The notes under the pieces: model-generated
Database searches by the model: none
The model's input: the letters and a program-made list of their open reading frames with translations, nothing else
What the model was told of the DNA's origin: nothing
Made by a program: the position numbers and the translations under genes
In this document: one piece after another, positions 10,302-19,157 of the stretch
How the letters are laid out: every line of letters begins with the position of its first letter
Position numbering within the stretch: the first letter of the stretch is position 1
NCBI RefSeq assembly: GCF_022919215.1
Contig: NZ_CP095046.1
Location: 186,001-250,000, forward strand
Direction: 5' to 3'
DNA length: 64,000 bases
Source of the DNA: Hymenobacter cellulosilyticus
Lineage (GTDB): Bacteria > Bacteroidota > Bacteroidia > Cytophagales > Hymenobacteraceae

Positions 10302-10393
10302 CTTCGAGAGAGGGCAAGGAGAGGTTTTTCAGAAAGGCAACAGACTCAGGAGCCTAAAGGTTAAGCACTTTGTACTATTTGCCTTTGGAACAT

Positions 10394-10402
10394 GCAAAGG
10401 TA
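10394..10402 (-). promoter_or_regulatory. -7 box of the dxs promoter
   Basis: The minus strand reads TACCTTTGC, matching TAnnTTTG. No well-spaced TTG is seen upstream. It would give a 5' untranslated region of about 85-90 bases. Confidence 0.5.
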
Positions 10403-10540
10403 CGACTTTTCACAGCTACCGGTTGTAGGCAACAGCAGGTCGGGAGGACGACGGGCAAGCCCGTCAACGGGGAAGTTGTTCAGACCAACCAGGCGCTGCT
10501 GGCAGGATTAAGGAAGCCGGGCCTGCGGGCCTAGCCATAG

Positions 10541-10582
10541 CCAATCCGAACCCAGGCCAGTAGTGCCCGGGTATCGGATTGG
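10541..10582. repeat. Imperfect palindrome, 42 bases
   Basis: The arms CCAATCCGA (10541-10549) and TCGGATTGG (10574-10582) are perfectly complementary, with further CCC/GGG pairing inside. There is no T run, so it is not an obvious terminator. Confidence 0.6.
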
Positions 10583-10657
10583 TAGTGGGGTCACCTCAGG
10601 GAATGACCACCTTGGCCGCTCTGGCTGCCAGGGAAAAGAGCCGAAGCCCATTTTTCC

Positions 10658-10879
10658 TCAGCGCACCGCGCCGATAACATTGGCCCTCATCAGAGCCTTA
10701 CTGAATAGAAGCGTAACAATAGGGAATAGCATAACGGATAGCATACATAAGGATAGCGCTAACATAACCGACTCAACTTCTTCCCGAGAAAGGCTTTCGT
10801 CGTATTTGTTGATTAAAGATGCGGAACTGACTTGGGCTCCAAAAAAACAATACACCAACCCATAGATTGGCTGTACCAA
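10658..10879 (-). CDS. Possible small membrane protein (weak call)
   Basis: A 73-codon ORF with a TTG start. It encodes one strongly hydrophobic segment (LALSLCMLSVMLFPIVTLLF) after a charged stretch (KYDESLSREEVESV). The alternation of a polar amphipathic region and a membrane helix looks more protein-like than the overlapping plus-strand ORF. The region is poorer in G+C than neighbouring genes, there is no clear ATG, and no homologue comes to mind. It could be a remnant or non-coding. Confidence 0.25.
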   Translation of the reverse strand: MVQPIYGLVYCFFGAQVSSASLINKYDESLSREEVESVMLALSLCMLSVMLFPIVTLLFSKALMRANVIGAVR

Positions 10880-10937
10880 TCCGAGCTTGGCAAGTGTTAA
10901 CCCACGGCGGCGTGGCGACGGGGCCCGAAGAATGCCT

Positions 10938-10945
10938 ATTTTTGT
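10938..10945 (+). promoter_or_regulatory. -7 box upstream of the flippase-like gene
   Basis: TATTTTTG matches TAnnTTTG and lies 17 bases before the ATG at 10963. This argues for that start and against the earlier in-frame start at 10867, which precedes the promoter. Confidence 0.6.
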
Positions 10946-10962
10946 GTTGCCTACCTTTTCTA

Positions 10963-12042
10963 ATGCCTATGCCGCTCACCCAGCAGAACAACCAGGAGCA
11001 GCAACTGCTCGACAAGCTTAAGCCCTCGCGCATTGTCTTGCCGGTGCTTATTGGCCTGGGCGTGGTGGGCTTCATGTTCTGGCGTAGCTACCGCCCCGGC
11101 GACCTGGCCCCGCTGGCCGATGCCAAGCTGCACTGGCTGCTGGTGATGCTGGCCGTGCTGGTAGCCCGCGACCTGGGCTACATCTACCGGATCCGGCACA
11201 TTTCGGAGCGGGTGCTCAGTTGGCGCCAAAGCCTCGACGTCATTATGATCTGGGAGTTTGCCTCCTGCGTGCTGCCCTCGGCCGTGGGCGGTACGGCTGT
11301 AGCCTCGTTTATTCTGAACAAGGAAGGAATTTCCCTGGGCAAGTCCCTGGCCTACGTGATGGTAACGGCCCTGCTGGATAACCTGTACTACGTGGTGACA
11401 GTACCCCTGGTGGTATGGCTGGCCGGTGATGCGCTTTACCCGCACGAGGCCCTGCAAGGTGGTTTGGTAGCAACCCTGAAAGCGGCTTTCATCGTGAGCT
11501 ACGTCATGGTTTCGCTCTACGCGCTGCTAATGCTCTATGCCATTTTTGTGAATCCGGAATCGGTGAAGCGGCTGCTGGTGCGGCTCTTTTCCTTTCGGGG
11601 GCTGCGGCGCTGGCGGGCCAAGGCCTACCAGCACGGCAACGAAATGGTGTGGGCTTCGGCCCAGCTGCGCGGCAACGGAGCTGCCTACTGGTTGCAGGCC
11701 ATCGGCTCCACGTTCTTCGTCTGGACGGCCCGCTACCTGGTCATCGGCTGCATCATTGCGGCCTTTGTTGATGTGAGCTGGGACGAGTTTCTGCTGATTT
11801 TCGGCCGCAACCTGACCTACAAAGTTATCCTGCTGATTGCCATTACGCCCGGTGGCGCGGGCATTGCCGAAGGAGCTTTCCCGACCTTCTTCGGCAAGTT
11901 TATCGGCACGCCCACCATGACCAATTTCGTGGTATTGCTCTACCGCTTGGTTACATATTACTTGTATCTGGTGCTGGGAGCTTTCTTTCTACCTCGCTGG
12001 GTGGCCCGGGTTTTCGGCACCCGTCAGTCGCCGGCCCAGTAA
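10963..12042 (+). CDS. Lysylphosphatidylglycerol synthase TM-region / UPF0104-like membrane protein
   Basis: About 359 residues with roughly eight hydrophobic segments. The family pattern is visible in the segment SAVGGTAVASFILNKEG, in the ALLDNLYY helix, and in the later AITPGGAGIAEGAF motif typical of the flippase-like domain of MprF and of YbhN/UPF0104 proteins. There is no soluble synthase domain, so it probably moves a lipid or glycolipid across the inner membrane instead of aminoacylating it. The start is chosen because a -7 box lies just upstream. It has its own terminator and no operon partner. Confidence 0.85.
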   Translation: MPMPLTQQNNQEQQLLDKLKPSRIVLPVLIGLGVVGFMFWRSYRPGDLAPLADAKLHWLLVMLAVLVARDLGYIYRIRHISERVLSWRQSLDVIMIWEFASCVLPSAVGGTAVASFILNKEGISLGKSLAYVMVTALLDNLYYVVTVPLVVWLAGDALYPHEALQGGLVATLKAAFIVSYVMVSLYALLMLYAIFVNPESVKRLLVRLFSFRGLRRWRAKAYQHGNEMVWASAQLRGNGAAYWLQAIGSTFFVWTARYLVIGCIIAAFVDVSWDEFLLIFGRNLTYKVILLIAITPGGAGIAEGAFPTFFGKFIGTPTMTNFVVLLYRLVTYYLYLVLGAFFLPRWVARVFGTRQSPAQ

Positions 12043-12069
12043 GCTAGGCTATCAGCCTCTGCTTTACCC

Positions 12070-12106
12070 AAGAAAGCCCTTTTCATACGTTGAAAAGGGC
12101 TTTCTT
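12070..12106. terminator. Bidirectional terminator between convergent genes
   Basis: A perfect 16-base stem (12070-12085 with 12091-12106) with loop TACGT. The stem contains A4/T4 and ends in TTTCTT, and it serves the genes ending at 12042 (+) and 12114 (-). Confidence 0.85.
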
Positions 12107-12113
12107 ATGAGTA

Positions 12114-13378
12114 CTACGGTTTACTGACTTCCAGTTGCGGCGCCGGTTCCAAGGGCTGCGGGCGTTGGTAGCTTTGCCAGAACAGCGGCCGGTAAGGAGT
12201 TTTCGACGCCTGCCAAATTTCCCCCAATGAAGCGTTGGGTCATCTTTGGCCGCCAGCAGTTCGGCAGCGGAGGCCTGGGGCAGCGGACTGAAATATTCCT
12301 CGCAGGATTTCTGCGCATAAAACGGATTTCCACCCAACACATGACCGACACTAACCACTTGCGCCACGCTGGTTGCCACGTGATAACGCCCATTAGCGCC
12401 CTGCTGATACGTGACCACGTGGGCCTTGCGGTGGTCAGAGAAAACCTTAGTATAGAGGCGCGCAATGCTGCTTTTGGTACCGTGGTATTTTCGGGCAATA
12501 GCGTTGTTCTTCACAGTGTCTTCCTGCCACAAGGCCTCGTAGCGCACCACGGCGTAGTCGCGCTGGCGCACATACACTTTCCCAGCATAGCCGCTAACCT
12601 GGTACATGCCCGTGGCCCGATTCGTGGCCCGTTTCACGGCAAAGCGAATCACATAGAACGCTTCGCCACCTCGCTGCTCTATACTATCTAACCGCAGCTC
12701 GTACTTGCCCAGCGTACCCGACTTGAACAGGGGCGAAATCCGCACGGGGTCGGAGCCGGCGGTGAAAAACCCGTGCCCAGGCTCCAGGTAAACGGAGTAG
12801 TCGGTTGGTTCCTGCCCGGGTACTACCGTGTGCTTCTCCCGCACCATATGGGTTTGTTTGGGCCCCATCATCAGGAAGCCGCCGCCCCATTCTTTGAAAC
12901 CAGCCGGGTCGAGCACATCACTGACGTATTCTACCTCATTGCGCAACGTGTCGAAGTTGGTAATGCGGCGGCGGGTGTATACCTGCGCGGTATAATCCTG
13001 GCGCTCGTAGTTGGTAGCCGCCGCCCCGATGACCTTTTTCATAATCCGCCGCGGGTCCTGGGACTGGGCACTCACCCGTACATCGGCCAGGGCAAAGGCG
13101 GCAGGCACGAGGTGGACCGCCAGCGGAGCCGCCGACCGGGCAGCCAGCGTAACCGGTTCGTAACCAATGCTGCTGACCTGCACGGTTTCGCCCTGCCGGC
13201 TCGGCAGCCGGAACCGCCCCTGGGCATCGGAGACAGTTCCGGCACTGCGGCTGGGCACCGCTACCGTGGCAAAAGGAACAGGAGCCCCGGTTTTACGGTC
13301 GAGCACCGTGCCGGTCAGCATAACAGCCAGGCCCAGTGGACCAGCGGGCCGATGGGCCGGATTCAGGCCGGGACGCAC
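12114..13378 (-). CDS. Carboxypeptidase-regulatory-like domain protein, one frame break near the C-terminus
   Basis: About 421 residues. Residues of about 20-110 form a CarboxypepD_reg (CNA-B-like) domain with LTGTVLDRKTGAPVPFATV, GTVSDAQGRFRLP and VSSIGYEPV. The rest is a beta-rich domain of the kind that follows this module in many Bacteroidota outer-membrane-associated proteins (segments YTRRRITNFDTLRNEVEYVSD and DYAVVRYEALW). A break at about 12223 (C5 on the + strand) is repaired by one base. The tail then ends LEVSKP at 12114 instead of an arginine-rich missense tail. The GTG start at 13378 gives only a weak signal peptide and overlaps the upstream gene by 16 bases. A further unseen frame error, or a fusion with the upstream protein, is possible. 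Confidence 0.7.
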
Positions 13379-14680
13379 CGGGTTCGGGCGGAGCCTGGGA
13401 GGCCAGGTGTAGCTTCCCGTGTTGCCGGTCCAGCCACGGCGGCATGCGGCGGGTTCACCGATTTGAGGAACAGAAACCCATCGACTACCTCACTCCACCG
13501 TCCGGTCAGGGCTTGTATTCGAAAGCGTAGGTAGTGAGTGTCTGCCCTGGGGCATCGTGCTTCAGGCTGACAAAGCTGTACTCGTTGCCTTTTGCCAGGA
13601 GCTGAGCTTCCAGCGTACCAGAGGCCGGAGGGGCACCGCCACCGGTTTGCCCCAGGAGCCAAAGCCGTGGCTACCACCGCCCGCCAGGGTACCCAGCACG
13701 TAGACGGCCTCGGGCCCCAGCTTGGCTTTCACGGCCTGTCCCATAGAGCGAAAACCCTTTACCTCAGGCCCCAAAACCTGCACCTTATTGGCCAAATGGC
13801 CCAACGCACCCCAGCAAATTACTTTTTCCCGCGGGTGCTGCCGCAGGTACCACAGCAGGTTATCGGCCATCTGGGCGTCGCGGGGGTTGCTGGTGGTAGC
13901 CGTCCATTCCGTAGAATCCCGCACGCCGGAGTCGTTAGTGGCATAATCGTGGGCTAGGGCCTGCAAGCTACGCAGGTTCTGCAACCAAAATGTAGCCCGC
14001 TCCCGCCGGGAGGCATTGGGTCCGGCCGCTACTTTTTCCAGCAGCTTGCGCGCCTTGCTTACCTGCAAATCGAAAATAAGAATCTGGTGGCTGGGCGGAA
14101 AAAGGAAGTTTTCTCCCATCGTGCTCAGGCACTCCTCCAGGTAATCATAGGCCAGTTCGTTGCCTCCTTTCTCGGGTTTGAGCAGTGCTTCCAACTCCTC
14201 TATCTGGCTTTCCTGGTAGGCCCCGCTGAGCTGATAATCGAAGCCGGCCACGCGCAGCCGACCTTTGCCCAGCAGCGGTAGCACCGCCTGAAATTCCTGG
14301 GTGCCCGTCCAGACGCCGAATACGCTAGACTCAATAGCTTCCCGTACCGCTGCGCCGCCCGTAATCTGGCGCTGGGCCATATCCAGCTCATAAAAGCCGC
14401 TTTCGAAAGCTACGGTGGTAAAGCCCAGGCGCTGCTGCAAAAAGCGTATCAGCCGGATTTTAGCCTCGGTTACGTTGCCTTCCCCGTGGGTTGGCTCCCC
14501 CAGCATGACGACTTGGGCCGGACCAATTTCCCGTACTAAGAATTCCAGGTCGGCAAAGCTGGTATCAGCTGGGTTAATACTACGAATAGGGTGCGCCAAC
14601 AAGGAGGGTTGGGCCTGAGCAACAGAAACCACCGCCGCATACAGCAGACCAACGGCTAACCAGCGAAGGATAGAAAACAT
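13363..14680 (-). CDS. Erythromycin-esterase-like protein, two frame breaks
   Basis: About 440 residues from the ATG at 14680, with a signal peptide ending SVAQAQ, so exported. The family motifs are present: LGEPTHGEGN with the catalytic-site histidine and glutamate, FESGFYELD, AGFDYQLSG, and the late segment CWGALGHLANK. Breaks at about 13631 (G4) and 13510 (G3) are each repaired by one base. They restore a C-terminus containing YAFEYKPLTGRW and the family-typical VDGFLFLKSVNPPHAA. The family includes EreA/EreB macrolide esterases, but most chromosomal members, especially exported ones, have unknown substrates, so no resistance role is claimed. It lies immediately upstream of, and overlaps, the regulatory-domain gene. 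Confidence 0.8.
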
Positions 14681-14804
14681 GACTATAGACAAGCGACGCA
14701 AAGAGTATATAGCGCTAATCTAATAGGTTTTAGTAAGCTCCTGCCCTCACTAAGCAGGATCAGGTAGGTAGAGCCGCAGACTCACAATACTATTTGACGC
14801 ACGA

Positions 14805-14839
14805 AAAAGGCCGCTTCCTGGAGCAGGAAGCGGCCTTTT
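14805..14839. terminator. Intrinsic terminator of the lipoprotein gene
   Basis: A 16-base stem (14805-14820 with 14824-14839) with A4 before and T4 after the G/C-rich head. It is 22 bases past the stop of the minus-strand lipoprotein gene. Confidence 0.8.
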
Positions 14840-14860
14840 GACAATTGGCGGAACGAAAAA

Positions 14861-15276
14861 CTATTCCTTTTCGAGGCGCAGCTCAGCACCTTCGGGGCTT
14901 TTCATGGTGAGCTTGTCGTCGGTCAGGGTTACTACGTCGAAGCTGTTGCTGGTAGCGGCACCGTCGGGGTCAGCGTGATTTTCTTGCCGGGCTGGTCGAA
15001 GGTATACTTACCGTTTACGGCTCCGGCCGGCGAAGTCATATTGTACTGGCCGTTGGCGAAAAACGTGATACGCTCGTCCTCCTGGGTGTCGGTCTGCTTT
15101 ACCTTGTCGCCGCCGGCGCTGAGCTCTTTATCGGTTTTCCAGACTTTGCTCTCGGTACCGTAGAGCATATTGACGCCTTCAACTTTGCCTTCCTTGCTAC
15201 CACAGGCAGACAGGAACAGAACAGTCAGCATCATCAGGCTGGCGAGCAGGCGAAAGGAAGTGGGGAGAGTTTTCAT
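14861..15276 (-). CDS. Small lipoprotein, lipocalin-like, one frame break
   Basis: About 138 residues. The N-terminus has a lysine, a hydrophobic stretch and the lipobox LSACG, so it should be lipid-anchored. The mature part has the pattern seen in lipocalin-like proteins of Bacteroidota: WKTDKELS, ITFFANGQY, NGKYTFDQPGKKITL and a final DDKLTMKSPEGAELRL. A break at about 14967 (G4 on the + strand) is repaired by one base and recovers the last strand; without it the protein ends early. The start at 15276 is preferred over the longer frame because it begins directly at the signal peptide. Function unknown. Confidence 0.75.
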
Positions 15277-15500
15277 GGTGGAAAAGGGTTTGGAGAAGGG
15301 ATTAAAACGACAGCGCCGGCTCGCCAAATAGCGGCTAGCGTTGCGGTTCTTACGGGGCAAAATCCAAAGAGTTAGGGCCGGCAGCGTTGGGCTTGGCGGG
15401 CCACAACCAATTTACCCTGAGGGCGTACTAAGCCCTGATACCGTGGCCGTCAGGCACATGCGGTAGCGTCTACTCCCCTCACCTTAACCGACACATAACC

Positions 15501-15809
15501 ATGGGACTGTTCGATTTCCTCAGCAATAAAGGCGAAGAAAAACCGGTTCAGCCAGCGGCCAAGCCCGCCGCCGGAGCCACCGATTTTTTCGGAAATAATA
15601 ACGCCGCTGCGGCCCCCGCAGCGCAACCTACCGCCGCAAAAGGCGACTCTTATACTGTGGTAAGCGGCGATTCGCTCTCGAAGATTGCCAAGCACCACTA
15701 CGGTGACGCCTCCAAGTGGCACCAGATTTACGAAGCAAATAAAGCCATTATTGGCGCTAACCCCGACCATATCGAAGTGGGTCAGCAGCTAACGTTACCT
15801 ACCCTTTAG
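15501..15809 (+). CDS. LysM-domain protein
   Basis: 102 residues with no signal peptide. The N-terminal half is a low-complexity alanine/proline-rich linker after MGLFDFLSNKG. The C-terminal half is one LysM domain running from YTVVSGDSLSKIAKHHYG to VGQQLTLPTL, the whole of the fold. This architecture matches small YgaU/LysM proteins whose tail binds peptidoglycan or another glycan. Without an export signal its location is uncertain. It is followed by a terminator and then by the promoter of the methionine operon, so it is probably monocistronic. Confidence 0.85.
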   Translation: MGLFDFLSNKGEEKPVQPAAKPAAGATDFFGNNNAAAAPAAQPTAAKGDSYTVVSGDSLSKIAKHHYGDASKWHQIYEANKAIIGANPDHIEVGQQLTLPTL

Positions 15810-15834
15810 GTCCTTTTTTGCAGAAAAAGGTTGG

Positions 15835-15867
15835 AAACGCCGTCCGAGCTTCGGGCGGCGTTTTTTT
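15835..15867 (+). terminator. Intrinsic terminator after the LysM gene
   Basis: A stem of about 12 pairs (AACGCCG with CGGCGTT, then a T-G pair and CCGA/TCGG) is capped by a three-base loop and followed by seven T. Confidence 0.85.
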
Positions 15868-15907
15868 CGTCCATTTTCTGGAAAAAATAAAAAACTTTCC
15901 CCGGAAT

Positions 15908-15937
15908 TTGGTCTTTTCAATTCCAGGTGTACATTTG
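15908..15937 (+). promoter_or_regulatory. Promoter of the metY-metX-hom leader transcript
   Basis: TTG at 15908-15910, exactly 19 bases, then TACATTTG (15930-15937), the full Bacteroidota housekeeping promoter pattern. The expected start of transcription is about 15943, some 45 bases before the riboswitch. Confidence 0.8.
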
Positions 15938-15986
15938 CAGTCACCAACCCGGTACTCTCCCAGAACGATGGGACAGTTTGAAAGAA

Positions 15987-16095
15987 TTTATACAGAAGCG
16001 GCGAGAGAACAGGCTCCCTGACCCGCTGGCAACCTTCATCTGATGAAAGGTGCCAATTCCTGCCCGCATGGCGTAAGGCCTGCGGGAGCTATAAG
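15987..16095 (+). promoter_or_regulatory. SAM-I (S-box) riboswitch aptamer
   Basis: The arrangement of the S-box class is visible. P1 pairs TTTATA (15987-15992) with TATAAG (16090-16095). P2 pairs AGCGG (15997-16001) with CCGCT (16023-16027) and carries the kink-turn-type bases GAGAGAA and TGA. The conserved GGCAACC is followed by the P3 hairpin (ACCTTCATC/GATGAAAGGT) and GGTGCCAATTCC. P4 pairs CCCGCA with TGCGGG. SAM binding normally shuts down methionine-synthesis genes, matching the metY-metX-hom genes downstream. I see no terminator directly after the aptamer; the start codon of the leader ORF is only nine bases from P1. Confidence 0.92.
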
Positions 16096-16104
16096 TCGAG
16101 TACC

Positions 16105-16269
16105 ATGGAAAACAACCCTGCTTCCGCTTTCTTTACCCCGTCCGCGTCAGCCGCCTCCGTGCCGGCTGCTTCGCCGATGGGTTTGCGCATTTCTGCCCCT
16201 GGGTTTTCGGCCCGGCTGGCCGAACGAATGCGAATGTGCTGTTGGACCACGTGTTGTTGCTGTTGCTAG
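16105..16269 (+). CDS. Leader peptide with a C-terminal cluster of cysteine codons
   Basis: A 54-codon ORF starts nine bases after the SAM aptamer and ends 210 bases before metY. The body is plain (MENNPASAFF..., rich in A, S and P), but the last 13 codons read MRMCCWTTCCCCC followed by TAG, giving seven cysteine codons among the last nine. Such a run at the end of a short ORF in a biosynthetic leader is the hallmark of translation-coupled attenuation that senses charged tRNA-Cys. Comparable cysteine-rich leader ORFs are described in actinobacteria. A shorter start at 16225 (ATG CGA ATG) would keep the cysteine cluster. The peptide itself is unlikely to have a function. This ORF was recognised by reading the leader directly. 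Confidence 0.75.
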   Translation: MENNPASAFFTPSASAASVPAASPMGLRISAPGFSARLAERMRMCCWTTCCCCC

Positions 16270-16320
16270 CCCCTGAGCGCCTAGCTTCTCCCCTCCCCTC
16301 CTTTTTTAGGCTTCCCCACC
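16265..16320 (+). promoter_or_regulatory. Candidate Rho-dependent attenuator after the leader ORF
   Basis: A small hairpin (GCTAG 16265-16269 with CTAGC 16281-16285) covers the leader stop codon. The next 40 bases (16281-16320) contain 20 C and only 3 G, the composition of a Rho-loading (rut) site, with six T at 16302-16307. This tract would be exposed once ribosomes finish the leader. No strong intrinsic terminator is evident between here and metY, although 16325-16345 can form a G/C-rich hairpin without a T run. Confidence 0.5.
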
Positions 16321-16420
16321 GCTTGCGGCCCTTGCGGGCCCGCTTCGTCGCAGGGTTTGGCCTGGCTCCGTTGCAGCCTTTTGCGGGCTCCGGATGTATT
16401 CCTGGTTGCCGTCGCCATGA

Positions 16421-17862
<1,442 letters not shown>

Positions 17863-17982
17863 AGTAGAGAGGAGACGGGGTGGGAATTGAGAGTGACCAC
17901 CCGTTTCAGCTACGGCAGCGCCGTGAATGGCAGGATGAGGAGTTGTGAGAGAGGAATCATCCTGACCATTCCGCAATAGCCC

Positions 17983-18055
17983 GGGTTGAGCCGGCCTCGG
18001 TCCAGATTACCTTCATTGGGTGGGACTGATGCAAGAGGACCAACCGGCTCAGCCC
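17983..18055 (+). repeat. Long-range inverted repeat between metY and metX
   Basis: The 12-base arms 17983-17994 (GGGTTGAGCCGG) and 18044-18055 (CCGGCTCAGCCC) pair with one wobble and enclose 49 bases. It could fold into an intercistronic RNA structure, a processing site or a partial attenuator. No T run follows. Confidence 0.5.
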
Positions 18056-18125
18056 GCGCGCTATTGTATTGCTATTCAAGCTTACCGCTTCCGGCGGCAG
18101 GCTTCCCAACCCGACCTATTGCATC

Positions 18126-19157
18126 ATGAATCAGCCTCGGCTTTTGAACCTTCCGGCGGGACTCGTGCTCGAAAGTGGCGCGACGCTGGCTCCGGTGCAG
18201 ATAGCCTACCACACTTTCGGCACCCTGAATGAGGCCCGCGACAACGTAGTATGGGTGTGCCACGCCCTGACGGCCAACGCTGACGTGCTCAGCTGGTGGA
18301 ATGGCCTGTTTGGCCCAGGCTGCTACTTCGACCCAGCCGACTGGTTAATCGTGTGCGCCAACATCCTGGGCTCGTGCTACGGCAGTACCGGTCCGCTCAC
18401 GCCCGTAGGAGACGCTGCTGAGCCCTTGTACCAGCAGTTTCCGCTGATAACTATCCGGGACCTGGCGGCGGCGCACGAGGCGCTGCGGCTGGAGCTGGAC
18501 CTGACGAGAATCCACACCCTGATTGGGGGTTCTTTGGGTGGGCAGCAGGCCTTGGAATGGGCCATTCAGCAGCCCGAGGTATTTACCAATCTGGTCGTGC
18601 TGGCAACTAATGCCCAGCATTCTCCCTGGGGAATTGCTTTCAACGAAGCCCAGCGCCTGGCCATTTTTGCCGATGCTACTTACCACGTAGGCACCCCGAC
18701 CGGCGGGCAGCTCGGCCTGAAAGCGGCCCGGGCCACGGCTCTGCTCAGCTACCGCAGCTACGACGCCTACGGCCGCACTCAGGCTGAAACCGACCCCGAC
18801 CGTTTCGACGACTTCCGGGCCAGCTCCTACCAGCAGCACCAAGGGGATAAGCTCGTGGCCCGCTTCAACGCCTACAGCTACGTGGCCTTGTCGCGCACGA
18901 TGGATACCCACAATCTGGGCCGGGGCCGGGGCAGTATTGCCCATGCCCTCAGCCAGATTAAAGCCCGCACGCTGGTGCTCAGCATCAGTTCCGATGTGCT
19001 GTTTCCGCCTGCTGAGCAGCAGCTACTAGCTCGCCACATTCCGGGCGCGACGTATGCCGAAATGGACTCCCAGTTCGGCCACGATGGTTTCCTGATTGAA
19101 ACCGCTCAGATAACTCAGTTTTTAGAGCAATTCTATGTCCCCAGCCTTGTCCATTAA
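18126..19157 (+). CDS. metX: Homoserine O-acetyltransferase
   Basis: 343 residues from the ATG at 18126 (MNQPRLLNLPAG). It transfers acetyl from acetyl-CoA to homoserine, producing the substrate of MetY. This is an alpha/beta-hydrolase fold: the nucleophile serine is in IGGSLGGQQALEW, the conserved NILGSCYGSTGP loop is present, the catalytic aspartate is in SSDVLFPP, and the histidine is in FGHDGFL. The 3' end overlaps hom by 23 bases, so the two are translationally linked. Together with metY and hom it covers homoserine to homocysteine. An in-frame upstream start at 18069 is unlikely. Confidence 0.95.
   Translation: MNQPRLLNLPAGLVLESGATLAPVQIAYHTFGTLNEARDNVVWVCHALTANADVLSWWNGLFGPGCYFDPADWLIVCANILGSCYGSTGPLTPVGDAAEPLYQQFPLITIRDLAAAHEALRLELDLTRIHTLIGGSLGGQQALEWAIQQPEVFTNLVVLATNAQHSPWGIAFNEAQRLAIFADATYHVGTPTGGQLGLKAARATALLSYRSYDAYGRTQAETDPDRFDDFRASSYQQHQGDKLVARFNAYSYVALSRTMDTHNLGRGRGSIAHALSQIKARTLVLSISSDVLFPPAEQQLLARHIPGATYAEMDSQFGHDGFLIETAQITQFLEQFYVPSLVH

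Larger units (their letters stand above)
10403..10937. other. Unexplained 0.5-kb spacer with hairpins
   Basis: No convincing gene. The part from about 10660 to 10880 is visibly richer in A/T than its surroundings. It holds a short GACGGG/CCCGTC hairpin near 10451-10466, a larger hairpin at 10541-10582, and a GATTGG-loop-CCAATC hairpin at about 10865-10882. The word CCAATCCGA occurs at both 10541 and 10876. One weak minus-strand ORF is listed separately. Confidence 0.5.

Noticed and set aside
10563..10865. Plus-strand ORF of 100 codons in the spacer upstream of the flippase-like gene
   Set aside because: Low-complexity, no domain; it overlaps a hairpin and the opposite-strand ORF that looks slightly more protein-like.
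13363..14680. Macrolide resistance gene
   Set aside because: The erythromycin-esterase family includes many exported proteins of unknown substrate, and there is no mobile or resistance context.
17863..18125. Possible second riboswitch (SAM-II type) between metY and metX
   Set aside because: Only a long-range stem was found. The conserved SAM-II pseudoknot bases are absent.
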